A stretch of 64,000 bases of DNA from Lepiota brunneoincarnata. Lineage: Eukaryota; Basidiomycota; Agaricomycetes; Agaricales; Agaricaceae. How positions within the stretch are numbered: position 1 is the first letter of the stretch; every line of letters starts with the position of its first letter. The stretch spans positions 1 through 64,000 of the forward strand of contig JAEBUN010000070.1 of assembly GCA_023014365.1 (NCBI GenBank), given 5' to 3'. The notes under the pieces are model-generated. The model made no database searches and had not been told where the DNA came from. It worked only from the letters and a program-made list of their open reading frames with translations. Below, in pieces: positions 31,202 through 41,101 of this stretch. The translations under genes and the position numbers were made by a program.

Positions 31202-34200
31202 GTACCTGAACGAGTTACGTATATGCTCTCAGAATGTAAACCGTAATTACATTCTGCTGGACTCTTATCTCAAGTTATATAAAAGTGACTTTGACGTCTT
31301 GTTCGTGCAAGAACCCCCTTGGCAAAACCTCCGTAAGGCTTCCTCTACTGTCTCTAGGGATGGTGAGGATGTTGTAGGCGCCCCGCTCCATCCGGAGTGG
31401 GTGTGCATCTGGAACCCTCAGCCAGGCGATTCGTCCCCGCGAGTGTTGGCTTATGTCCACTCAAGGCTGAAGCTGCTGTGGCCGTCCCTCCGTAGGGACC
31501 TGGTCGATCACCGCGACATTATGGTCGTGTCCCTGTGGCAAGGGGGGCACACCTTTAATCTTATGAACGTCTACTCAGATGACCGGCACACCACCATTCT
31601 TGCCCTTCGTGGGCTGGTGGATTCTTTGCCTGCCATGACATATATGGCAGGCGACTTCAATTGTCACTTGGAGCAGTGGGATCCTAATCGGGTCTCGCAT
31701 CCGGGGATCGCCCAGTCTCTTCTGGAGGTTGGGATGGATCTGGGGCTTGATTTGGTGCTCCCAGTGGTTCCGGGCCCAACTCACTTCCCACACGATACGA
31801 ATCTGTCACCATCGGTGATTGATCTTGTCTTCCTCCCGATGGCTCGAGATCCCGATCTCAGGCCCCTGATTGATCTGGGGATGCGTGGTCCTTCGGACCA
31901 CGCTCCTCTTACTCTGGTTCTTCCGGTCACTCGTTTTATGACCGGAGTGATCCGCTGTGTTCTGAAGCCTGATAGTGACGAGGAGTCGAAGTTCGTGGCG
32001 CAGATATGTGAGGGGCTGTCCGCCTTGCGGCCGCCCTTGGACACACCTGTGGGGGTGGAGTCCGCGGCTTCGGCTGTGGCTCAGATCATCTCTCAGGCCT
32101 GGGATGCCTTCTCAGAGGAGGTGTTCATTGTGGGGCGGTCTAATCCGTGGTGGAATGATGACTGCACCGCCACCATTAGGGCGTATTGGGCCTCCCCCTC
32201 GGGGGAGGCATGGTGCGAGTTCCGGCATGCCGCTAAGGCCGTCAGGCGCAAATTCTTCGATGAGAAGACCGAGGAAATTGCTTCTGCAAACAAGCGCCCC
32301 TGGGACCTGATGGCCTGGGTTAAGCAGCGCAAGTTGCCTGCGTGTGACGCGATACAGCACGATGGTGTGCCGTGCCACGATATGGGCTCCCTTTGGGATG
32401 CCCTGCACAGGACCTACAACGCGGCCTCTGGCCGCGCTGTAGATCCCTCCGTATTAGGCGCTCTCCCTGCGCAAGCGGAGAGGGCATGGTACCCTTTCTC
32501 CACTTTGGAGCTTGAGGACGCCCTGCGTTCTTGCGCGAAGAAGTCTGCTCCCGGGCCTGACCACATTACGTGGTCGTACCTGAAGGATATCGTGGTGGAC
32601 AGATCGTCCTGCCGCGTGTTTGTCGATCTCGCCAATGCCTGCCTGACGGCAGGGCATTGGCCTGATTATTTCAAGGAGTCTAACTCGGTAGTCATACCTA
32701 AGCCGGGAAAGCCCTCGTACTCGACCCCCAAGGCCTTTCGGCCGATTGTGTTGCTTAACACATTGGGTAAACTCGTGGAGAAGATGATCTCCAACCGCCT
32801 CCAGTTTGACTGTGTCAAGTGGGGAGTGTTTCATTCCAACCAGGTTGGCAGTATTTGCCAGAAGTCCACTGAGAACGCCGGGTTGATCCTTACCCATCTC
32901 GTTCGTGCAGGGTGGGCTCAGGGGCTGCAGACTAGCGTTGTGGCCTTTAACATCACTCAGTTCTTCCCTTTGCTGAATCACGACATGATTCTGGCAGTGC
33001 TGTCGCGGTCGGGTTTCGCACCGGAGCTGGTGCGATTCTTCGGCTCCTACCTGGTTGGGAGGTCTACCACTTACTTATGGAATTCCTTTCGGTCCGACCC
33101 TAGGCAGATGGACATGGGCGTAGGGCAGGGCTCTGCTCTGTCCCCCGTCCTGTCTGCTCTGTATCTCGCCCCCCTGGTGTACTTGTACTACCAGCGGACC
33201 CCTGGCCTCGGTGTTGACATGCTCTCGTATGTCAATGACGGGACCCTTATAGTCCAGACCAAGAGTTGGGAGGACAACGTCACTGCCCTGCAGGTGGCTT
33301 ACCGCTGCTTGCATGGGCTCTTTGACTCTTTTGGCCTCACGCTTGAACATACCAAGTCCGAGGTCTTTCACTTCTCTCGCAACCCGAGGGACACCAACCC
33401 GCCCATTGACCTGGGCTTCCATCCGTATACAGGGGACACCCCTTTGAAACCCAAGCCGTTTTGGCAGTACTTGGGTTTCTATTTTGACCGTGCTCTCACT
33501 TTTCGCAAGCATGTGCGCTACTATTTTACCAAGGCTTTCTCCATGGTTGGTGCAATGGGGATGCTTGGTAATTCAACCCGGGCGTTGCTACCTGACCAGA
33601 AGCGCCTCCTTTACCGGTCCTGCGTGGTTCCTATTGCCACGTATGGATTCTGCATGTGGTATCACGAGGGTTTCCGTAACAAGGGAATCCTCAAGATGTT
33701 TAACTCCATGCAGCGGCGAGCCGCTAACTGGATCATAGGTGCATTCCGCACATCCCCAACCAGAGGGGCAGAGGCCCTGGCGGGCCTTCTGCCCTTCCGG
33801 CTGCATCTTAAGCTCCGGCCCTTGCTGGGCCATGAGTTTAGGGGGAGCTCTCCGGAACACCCACAAGCTATCTCGACTCTCACCCCTGTGCTTCGGCCTA
33901 AGGTGAAGAGTGCTCTTATGGAAGTACAGGCGGTGCTTCCACAGCTTACTGAGCCATTCTCCCCATTTGTAGATGAGAACAGGCCGGGTCTCCGCGTTTT
34001 GGACCGCTTCTCGGAGCGGATCAAATTTAGACTCTACACTGTTGATCCGGAGGGGGATTTGAAGCAATGGCACCTCAATGGACTGCACGCCTCCATTCGG
34101 AGGGCACAGTCTGATCCGTCGTCTGTCTGCATAGCGGCTGGTGCCCACCGGCTGCCGTGCAGAAGACTGCAGGCTGTCTCGGCGGCTTGTGTGTTTGCAG

Positions 34201-34220
34201 GCAGGCGTCTGGTCAGGTAG
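31194..34220 (+). pseudogene. LINE-A ORF2 (unit A3), 1008 codons, RT catalytic residues mutated
   Basis: The ATG at 31194 begins inside the ORF1 stop. The endonuclease is complete to the eye: QNVNRNYILL, QEPPW, GDFNCHLEQWDP, SPSVIDLVF and GPSDHAPL (residues 1-245). RT follows from about residue 425. AFDIAQFF reads AFNITQFF and YVDDGT reads YVNDGT, so both catalytic aspartates have become Asn (G-to-A). The frame ends at a TAG (CAG in other copies) after AGRRLVR, in the RNase H-like domain. The rest of that domain and the zinc motif are deleted. This copy could not reverse transcribe. Confidence 0.9.
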
Positions 34221-34680
34221 GCCAGACAGGCCGCGGGGAGGGTTCTGCTTGCTGATGCGGAACTCCACTCCATTCGGTTGGCCTGGTGGCTATTCGTCCC
34301 TTGCCTTTGGGTGGGGTGTAGCAATTTATGGAGAATTGACTCCTAATGCCCTTAGGGGCGGAGACCCAAAGTTCTTAGAGCCTTAGTCTGCGGGGTGTAG
34401 GGATTTATGGAGAATTGACTCCTAACCCCCTTCGGGGGGGGACCTGTTGGCCCTATCCACCTCTCGTCTTTCGCGCCCTGGTTTTCGTTGGGGTAGCGAG
34501 CTCTTCGCCCACGCGCACTTCTTTATGGAGTGTAGCCTTTTGAGTCAGCGGGACTCTCTTCCCTACCTTTATTGGTAGTTATACCATGTATTAGTTGCTC
34601 TGTACGTAGCTAGTGCACGCAGACTGCGTTCGAGCACCACGTTATAAATTGTTGATTTCAAAAAAAAAAAAAAAAAAAAA

Positions 34681-35057
34681 GACTCGTCCTCTTACTTTCT
34701 GATGCTAAATAAGTCGTCATACGCGTTAAAACGCGTCCCAGCACGCTTTTGGAGGTGTATTTGCTCTAGGGCCTTCCACATCTTCACAGGATCGTCCTGA
34801 ATCGAGTTGAAATGAATCCTTTGGTCAGGTTCCACCATAAGAAACAGCCAGCCAGCTGTCTTGTCCGCTTTAGCCTCCCAAGCTTCCTTAGCCTGATATT
34901 CTTCTTTGGTGGGGGGAGATGAGAGTGAGGGACTTAGCATAGAACCAGATACCACTCTCCACAGCCCAGAAGCTCGAAACCACGCCTCCATCTCTCCAGA
35001 CCATGTGGGGTAGTTGGAAGCGTTCAATTTGTCAAAATGGGGAGTGCTGGAAGCCAT
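34681..35057 (-). pseudogene. Copia gag N-terminus
   Basis: The ATG at 35057 begins MASSTPHFDKLNASNYPTWS, a typical start of copia gag (UBN2-like: FDKLNxxNYxxWSGEMEAWF). WLFLMVEPDQRIHF, MWKALEQIHLQKRAGTRFNA and LFSIRK follow. The frame meets the LINE-A dimer target duplication at 34681-34693 and resumes at 19926 with ESLQALMNRMDEN. It sits about 70 bp downstream of the 5' LTR. Confidence 0.9.
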
Positions 35058-35111
35058 TGGGAGAGGCAGAAATGAGTGAAAGGGTAAAAATACGTTTTGA
35101 AGCTGTTATAG

Positions 35112-35127
35112 CCCAGGGCCCATAACC
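35112..35127 (-). other. Copia-1 candidate primer binding site
   Basis: On the minus strand the first bases after the 5' LTR end (CAACA) are GGTTATGGGCCCTGGG. Position fits a tRNA primer binding site; I cannot name the tRNA from sequence alone. Confidence 0.5.
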
Positions 35128-35476
35128 TGTTGAAGCAAGAGCATTGGGGGACTGGTAAGGAGTCCTAACAGCGAAGGAACAAGTGTATTACGCGAAGGGA
35201 ACGACTGTGGACAGCTGTGAGAGACTGGAGTGGAGATAGAACTAACTACTCACCTGTGGACAGCTGTGAGAGACTGGAAGTCCCAAAAGCGTCCACTGGT
35301 GCAAGTCCATGTCTAGATCACATGACTAGCTACCAAAAGCATCCAGGCCTATCTACAAGTCCACAAACACAACAACAAACAAGTGGGACTGTTCAGAGCA
35401 CAATAAGACAAGTGTACAGTGCTCACCACAGGAGTGCACATAGCACATCCTGGCATGTCACAGGGCACTCCTAACA
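35128..35476 (-). repeat. Copia-1 5' LTR
   Basis: A 349-bp LTR lies between the primer binding site and the right GCTCT duplication. It has two copies of the internal CAGTCTCTCACAGCTGTCC motif separated by GGAGATAGAACTAAC-type spacer, whereas the 3' LTR of the same element has one copy. It also lacks a ~20-nt segment (AGAAACGAAAGGAACAAGC) present in the other LTRs. Confidence 0.92.
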
Positions 35477-36234
35477 GCTCTGGCGTCAGGGGCCGTATCC
35501 ATGGGAGCCAGCATAATAGCCGGTCGAGAGGGCGGGGCAGACTCAGCTGGTTTGACCCAGCTGGGAGGCCCCACTACCTCAGGAACGTCCAAGATGTCCC
35601 TCCCAAAAGGGCGCATCCCGTCGATGATGGACTGATGGAGGGTGGTCTCATCGTTCCCCTCGCACTTCAGCCCGTAGTCTAGGAATCCGCAGCGCCCGGT
35701 GTGCTGCAGAAGACCGTCAAAAGCGTGCCAGACCCTCTCCCAAGAGAGGCCCATCATAAGAACCTCAGTGTGCTTCACCAAGTACTCCGTCGCCTGATCG
35801 AACGACTCCGCTATAGCCTGCAGGTGATCAGCCTGACTGTCGCCGCTCAGGGCGGCATCCAAGTCAACCTGCAGGGGGGATATCGCCGGTGGGGCGAAGA
35901 GGGGACAACTCCCTTCGCTGGAGTTACGCCGCGGCTGCTTGAAGGACGACCGTGAGTCGTTAGAAAATGCAGAGAGGTGGGAGACAGGTCGAGCCTGCCT
36001 CGGTGTCTCCACCAGGTCGACGGCCATCCCACGAGGTGGGGAAACTGCAGCATGCATGCTTGCCACTGTACCGTAGCGGCCAGCGGGCTCTTGAAGAGGG
36101 CTCCTCAGGGAGCCAGGGGACAGAACGTCCAATGGGTCGGTGGAGGGGGTAGGGGGGGGACCACGGCCTGAACCGTGGGATCCGCCACAATCCGCCTCTC
36201 CTCGTGCAGCCTGTTGGGAGGCCGAGGAGGACAT
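35477..36234 (-). pseudogene. LINE-A ORF1, N-terminus (copy A0)
   Basis: The ATG at 36234 begins MSSSASQQAARGEADCGG and the frame stays open to the Copia-1 insertion at 35476, about 250 residues. Order: Ser/Gly/Arg-rich start, GPPPTPSTDPLDVL, HAAVSPPRGMAVD, SSFKQPRRNSSEG, the TEVLMMGLSWERVW block, GMRPFGRDILDVPEVVGP and APMDTAPDARA. The C run before PTPSTDPL has eight Cs and keeps frame here, so this is the best N-terminus of the family in the window. It continues at 4464. Confidence 0.87.
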
Positions 36235-36355
36235 GTGAGGTTGCGAGTGCTCCTAGTCGAATCTAACAGTGGGGGTGCGCAGGACGAGAGATAAAGCGTT
36301 GAGGTGGGTGTGGCTGTGCACGTTGCTGGTGGGAGTACCAGATCAAGAAGTGATG

Positions 36356-37572
36356 AAGGTGGTCCAGAGCACCCTTACATCTGGCGCTCCGGTATTACTA
36401 CAAGCGAAAGCCGTAAGTGGCGATAGGAACCATGCACAACCAATACAAAAGGCACTTCTGGTCTGGCAGAAGCCCCTGGATGGAATTACCAAGCATTCCC
36501 ATGGCCTTGACCATGGAAATAGCCTTAGTAGAATAGAACCAAACATGCTCCTTAAACGTAAGGGCACGATTGAAGTAGAAGCCCAAGTACCTCCAATAAG
36601 CCTTGGGCTGAAGGGGGGGTAGTGCCTGTGAACGGGGGAAACCCCAAGTCCACCAGGGGGTTCTCACTGGAACAATCCTGTGAGAAATGGAAAAGTTCAG
36701 ACTTGTCGTGCTCCACGACAAGCGTGAACTGAGTAAAGGTGTCATGGACAACCTTGTAAGATCTGCGGAGCAGGACACAGTTAGCGTCCAGGTCCCAGGC
36801 CTGCGCCATGATGGTACCATTGTCGACGTAAGACAAGAGTGAGAGGCCTGGCTGCAGGAGCCTCCACTTGATGATGTACATGGTGGGAGCCAAGTAGAGG
36901 CCAGACAGGATGGGTGAGAGGGCAGACCCCTGGCCCACCCCCACCTCTGCCCAGAATGGTTCAGACAGAAAGGAGTTCCAGGCATAGCTGGTAAACCTCC
37001 CCGTGAGATAAGAAGTGAAGAACTGGCCCACACAAGGGGAGAAACCCTGTTGAGCCAGAACCGCGAGAAGCATTCCATGGTTCAGGAATGGGAAGAACTG
37101 TGCGATGTCGAAGGCAAGAACACTTGTCTTCAACTTGCGGGCCCACCCGGCACAAACCAAGTGTACAAGGTAGGCACCAGCATCTTTGGTGGACCACTGG
37201 ATCACACTGCCAAATTGGTTCAGATGGAATATGCCAAACTTGACAGCCTTAAACTGCAAGCGGCACGAGACCACCCTCCCGACAAGCCTACTGAAAGTGT
37301 CAAGAAAGACGATCAGTCTGAACGCCTTTGGTGTGGCATAGGAGGGTTTGCCAGGCTTCCGTATGATAACTGACACACTCTCCTTAAAGTGACAAGGCCA
37401 ATGCCCACACTCCATGCAGGCATCAGCGATCTGACAGACCAGATGGATAACCACCGGGCCCACCAGAATGGATTTGAGGTACATCCACATGATATGGTCT
37501 GGACTGGACAAGGATAAGGAGGAGCACATGCGCAGAGCCTCGTGCATCTCCAGATTGGAGAAGACCGGCCAC
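36356..37572 (-). pseudogene. LINE-B2 RT domain (inverted segment)
   Basis: RT similar to LINE-B1: ALRMCSSLSL start, IIRKPGKPSYATPKAF, AFDIAQFFPFLNHG, GVGQGSALSPILSGLYLAP and FYSTKAISMVKAMGML. The catalytic block reads YVDNGT, with the second Asp replaced by Asn. A frame change lies near 36615 (a G run). Many differences from LINE-B1 are CG changed to TG or CA. Confidence 0.85.
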
Positions 37573-39564
37573 ACCTGGTTGGGAGGTCTACCATGTATTT
37601 GTGGAATTCCTTTCAATCTGATGCTAGGCAGGTGGATGTGGGCATGGGGCAGGGCTTGGCTCTATCCCCCGTCTTGTCTGCCCTATATCTTGCCCCCCTG
37701 GTGTACTTGTACTACCAGCAGACCCCTGGCCTCGGCGTCAACATGCTCTCGTATGTCGACGATGGGACCCTTATAGTCCAGACCAGGAGCTGGGAGGACA
37801 ATGTTACTGCCCTGCAGGCGGCTTATCGCTGTGTGCATGGGCTCTTTGACTCTTTTGGCCTCACGCTTGAGCATACCAAGTCTGAGGTCTTTCACTTCTC
37901 TCGCAACCTGAGGGACGCCAATCCGCCCATCGACCTGGGCTTCCATCCGTACACGGGGGATACCCCCTTGAAACCCAAGCTGTTTTGGCGGTACTTGGGC
38001 TTCTATTTTGATTGTACTCTCACTTTTTGCAAGCACGTCCGCTACTATTCCACCAAGGCCTTCTCCACGGTTGGTGCGATGGGGATGCTTGGTAATTCAA
38101 CCTGGGGGTTGCTTCCTGACCAGAAGCGCCTCCTCTACCGATCCTGTGTGGTTTCTATAGCCACATATGGATTTTGTATGTGGTATCACGAGGGTTTCCG
38201 TAACAAGGGAATCCTCAAGATGTTTAACTCCATGCAGCGGCAAGCCGCCAACTGGATTATCGGTGCGTTTCGTATATCCCCAACCAGAGGGGCAAAGGCC
38301 CTGGCAGGCCTTCTGCCCTTCCGGCTGCATCTTAAGAAGTTGGCTTCCTGAACAATATTCCGGATTGCTACTCTTGCGGCTAATCATCCACTCCGGCCCT
38401 TGTTGGGCCATGAGTTTAGGGGGAGCTCCAGAGCACCCGCAGGCTATTTCGACTCTCACCCCTGTGCTTTGGCCTAAGGTGAGGAGTGCTCTCATGGAAG
38501 TACAGGCAGTGCTTCCACAGCTTACTGAGCCATTTTCCCCGTTCGCGGACAAGAACAGGCCAGGTCTCCGTCTTTTGGACCGCTTCTCAGAGCGGATCAA
38601 ATTTAGACTCTACGCCATTGATCCGGAGGGGGATTCGAAGCAATGGCATCTCGACGGACTGCACGCCTCCATTCGGAGGGCGCAGTCTGATCTGATGTCT
38701 GTCTGCATAGTGGCTGGTGCCCACCGGCTGCTGTGCGGGAGACTGCAGGCTGTTTTGGCAGCTTGCGTATTTGCAGGCAGGCGTCTAGTCAAGCAGGCCA
38801 GGCAGGCCGCGGGGAGGGTTCTGCTTGCTGACGCGGAGCTCCACTCCATTCGGTTGGGAGTAAGCATGATCCTGGACCATGCGGAAACCGACCACATCTT
38901 TATCTACACTGGCTCCGCCCACAGAGCTGTGGATCCCTCTGTGTACGCCGGCCAGGCTCATTCCCTGGAGGTGTGCCGGTCCCTGGACTGCTGGCTGTCT
39001 TCCAAGGCCCAGTGGACCGTTACCTTCCAGCAGGTGCCCTCGGGCTCTGTTGCAGAGCTTCACTCCGACGCCGTTGCGATAGCGAAGGAGCTCCGGGTTT
39101 CGCTGGGCGCTCGCCCGGCGACTACTATCGACTCCCTCCGGACTGAGGTCACAAAGGGGTGCATCGACGAGTGGGTGAATATGTTTCGCTCGCCGCTCTA
39201 TAGGGGGAGGAATTTCCTTCCCCTGCTGGACTCCCTTGGGAAGCCAATCCAACCCTCGTACCTCTCTGGAGGTGCTTGGCTCCAGGAAATCGGTCCCCGG
39301 ATGTCTGTCGCTGGTACAGCGAGGGCCACCCACACTATACTCGGTCACGCCCCTATTGGGGAGTACCGCGCTAGATTCCACCCCCAGGAGGATCACTCCT
39401 GTCCTTGTGGGCTGCGGCTTGAAACCCGTACTCACATACTCACTTTCTGTCCGAAGTACACGCGACGTGGTGGCTTACCCCACGACCTCAACGCCCTTCT
39501 GGGCTTTCTGGAACGCAACCCTTCCACGTTTGCGTTCCTATCCCAACCCCAAGGAGTGGGATAA
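37573..39564 (+). pseudogene. LINE-A ORF2, RT end to C-terminus (copy A5)
   Basis: GMGQGLALSPVLSALYLAP and YVDDGT are present. A TGA at 38349-38351 follows LPFRLHLKKLAS, the same codon as in unit A2. Beyond it a small deletion near 38428 shifts frame and the sequence recovers. The RNase H-like domain reads LADAELHSIRLGVSM with CIVAGAHR and IYTGSAHR in place of the acidic residues of LINE-B. The zinc motif CPCGLRLETRTHILTFC and the C-terminal FLSQPQGVG are intact to the stop at 39564. Confidence 0.88.
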
Positions 39565-40011
39565 CTGGGGAGGGCCCTTGGGTTATTCCCCCCTCGCAGC
39601 TTCGGTCTCGAGGAACCAGTGGTTATTTGCCCCCTGCCCTCGGGTGGGGTGTAGCAATTTATGGGGAATTGACCCCTAATGCCCTTAGGGGTGGAGACCC
39701 GAAGTTCTTAGAGCCTTGGTTTGCGGGGTGTAGGGATTTACGGAGAATTGACTCCTAACCCCCTTAGGGGGGGGGACCTGTCGGCCCCATCCACCCCTCG
39801 TCTGCCGTACCCCGGTCTCCATCGGGGTAGCGGACTTTTTGCCCACACACACTTCTTTATGGAGTGTAGCCTTTCGAGTCAGCGGGACTTTCTTCCCTAC
39901 CTTCATTGGTAGTTATACCATGTATTAGTTGCCTTGTACGTAGCTAGTGCACGCGGACTGCATTCGAGCACCACGTTATAAATTGTTGATTATAAAAAAA
40001 AAAAAAAAAAA
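37573..40011 (+). mobile_element. LINE-A copy A5, 5'-truncated
   Basis: This plus-strand copy starts within the RT (LVGRSTMYLWNSF) and runs through the RNase H-like domain, zinc motif and 3' UTR with both structured units (about 39650-39780) to poly-A 39994-40011. It lies in the inverted part of LINE-B2. I cannot see a clear target duplication: ACCT occurs on both sides, which could be microhomology. Confidence 0.88.
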
Positions 40012-40154
40012 CCTCAGCAAGCACCTGGGTACAGTCTCCTTGAAGGCTTCCAGGGGGATAATGATCCATAGGGGGCAGTGGTCAGATTGACTCTGCAGAT
40101 CAGAACACTGTGTAGGAAGCGGCAAGTGGCCCGCAGCCACCCTTGCATTTGTCA
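40012..40154 (-). pseudogene. LINE-B2 endonuclease C-terminus (inverted segment)
   Basis: In minus-strand translation SDLQSQSDHCPLWIIIPLE contains the SDH motif that ends APE-type endonucleases, matching GPSDHAPL in LINE-A. It is the only piece of LINE-B endonuclease in the window. It shows that LINE-B has the same endonuclease-RT-RNase H order, because the RT in 36356-37572 follows it on the same strand once A5 is removed. Confidence 0.72.
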
Positions 40155-41101
40155 CCTTCTTGCCAAGTAGTTTGCCGGGGGTCCGGCCTGCTCGGTCCAC
40201 TTCTGGGAGGTCCCTTCACATACAAAGTGGCCTTTCCATACTCAGGTGCACAACTTCACTAGGTCGTTGCCTCCCATTGGGGTAGGGGCTCGTCCCTAGG
40301 CCTTGCTTGACTACCTCCACAAGGAGGAAGTACGTTTGTGCCAGGACCACTGGATTGATTCATTCCAGGATCCTGACTACCACAGGCATGGTTTCCTCCA
40401 GCTCGCCAGGGATGACAATCGTCCCCTTCGGCCCATGTATCTCCATGGTGGGGCCTGGATCCTGCACGCTCATTCAGTGTCAGTGATGGCCTGGATGATG
40501 CATGCTATTCTTATTCACACACTGATAGGGAGCTATTGGAGGTGCTTTTGCCCACAGGAAGGTTATTCCTGTCACTGTGGGTTTTGGGAGGAGACTCACA
40601 AGCATGTGTTCCAGAGTTGCCCCAGGTACTCCATGGTGAGGGTCCTAGCTATGGTTGAGGCCCTCATTGCTTTCCTCAAGGCGTCACCAACCGCGTTTGC
40701 ATTCACTGAGAGGGCCGGGCCCCCTCCTAAGGGTATCAGTTAGTAGCTCTGCCTGGCACCCAGTTGGGTCTGGGCCAGGGCATTGGTTATTCCCCCGCTA
40801 CCTTTGGGTGGCATGTAGGGATTTATGTGGGAATTGACCCCTAACCCCTAGTAAGGGGGGAGACCTCACTTCAGTTTGGTTCCTGCACCGCACACTGGGC
40901 GGTAGCTGTCTTCCTGCCTCCGTTTGTTCGGGGCAGCTTTGTCCTGGGCATGGGGAAACACATGCCCGCATCCGCGGTCATATGTTGTATGTACAGATAC
41001 CCTGTAGCTTACGGCTCAGGTTGTACCATAGTTAGTAGCTGCACACAGCCTCCCTATGCGGCCCGCATTATAAATTGGAGATTAAAAAAAAAAAAAAAAA
41101 A
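40155..41101 (+). pseudogene. LINE-B2 C-terminus, 3' UTR and tail (plus segment)
   Basis: It starts within the RNase H/C-terminal region (LLGKWFAGGPARSVHFWEVP-like). It has LDYLHKEEVRLCQDHW open from 40303 to 40743, and the zinc motif CHCGFWEETHKHVFQSC. The 3' UTR includes one structured unit (about 40812-40864, AATTGA loop) and the end TTATAAATTGGAGATT-poly(A). The region 40744-41083 holds only this UTR. Confidence 0.87.

Larger units (their letters stand above)
19927..34680 (+). mobile_element. LINE-A head-to-tail dimer (A2 + A3) with one target duplication
   Basis: Plus-strand LINE-A sequence fills this interval. The 13-bp duplication GACTCGTCCTCTT lies immediately left of the 5' end of unit A2 (19914-19926) and immediately right of the poly-A of unit A3 (34681-34693). 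A2 has no 3' UTR or tail: it stops mid-ORF2 at 29028, and unit A3 begins there exactly at its 5' end (CATCGCTTCTTG). A4 and a solo copia LTR were added later inside A2. Confidence 0.85.
29029..34680 (+). mobile_element. LINE-A unit A3, full-length ends
   Basis: 5' UTR 29029-29148, ORF1 29149-31201, ORF2 from 31194, partial 3' UTR and poly-A 34660-34680. About 0.8 kb (most of the RNase H-like domain, the zinc motif and the start of the 3' UTR) is deleted at about 34278, where CTCCATTCGGTTGG joins UTR sequence. Both structured 3' UTR units remain (about 34314-34450). It supplies the poly-A end and right-hand target duplication of the dimer. Confidence 0.9.
4465..35476 (-). mobile_element. Copia-1, Ty1/copia LTR retrotransposon, heavily interrupted
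   Basis: This is a minus-strand element bounded by LTRs at 35128-35476 (5') and 4465-4784 (3') and by a 5-bp GCTCT duplication (4460-4464, 35477-35481). Its own sequence is only about 5 kb: gag start 35057-34681, gag end-protease-integrase 19926-18474, integrase C-terminus 18473-17861, RT 6801-5920 and RNase H 5764-4815. The order gag-PR-INT-RT-RNaseH is diagnostic of Ty1/copia. Three LINE-A insertions fill the rest: a short tail (5765-5919), A1 (6802-17860) and the A2/A3 dimer (19927-34680). Each has its own target duplication. Confidence 0.93.
438..36355 (-). mobile_element. LINE-A copy A0, interrupted non-LTR element
   Basis: This is the outer minus-strand LINE-A shell of the left half. 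Retained pieces are 438-2707, 4157-4464 and 35477-36355. In element order they give a 5' UTR of about 120 nt (36235-36355), ORF1 (36234 down to 1715) and the endonuclease part of ORF2 (1722 down to 438). The RT half and poly(A) tail are absent, cut off by the unassigned DNA at 1-437. SINE-1 and Copia-1 split ORF1. The 5' end abuts LINE-B2 at 36355/36356. The three pieces read continuously once the inserts are removed, and perfect target duplications at both inserts support this. Confidence 0.9.
36356..41101. mobile_element. LINE-B2 with inverted 5' segment, interrupted by A5
   Basis: Minus-oriented LINE-B sequence (RT at 36356-37572, endonuclease end at 40012-40154) meets plus-oriented LINE-B sequence (40155-41101, ending in poly-A 41084-41101) at about 40155. 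Removing LINE-A copy A5 leaves one element whose 5' part is inverted relative to its 3' part, the layout made by twin priming. It lies in LINE-A copy Y on the right (from 41102). On the left it is cut by A0, so its left target duplication is outside the window. Confidence 0.8.

Noticed and set aside
35057..35110. Resemblance between the copia leader (GTGAAAGGGTAAAAATACG) and the end of 1-437 in reverse
   Set aside because: The match covers about 20 A-rich bases and does not extend; likely chance.
37560..40020. ACCT as target duplication of A5
   Set aside because: Four bases with A-run ambiguity is too short beside the 13-15 bp duplications of other LINE-A inserts.
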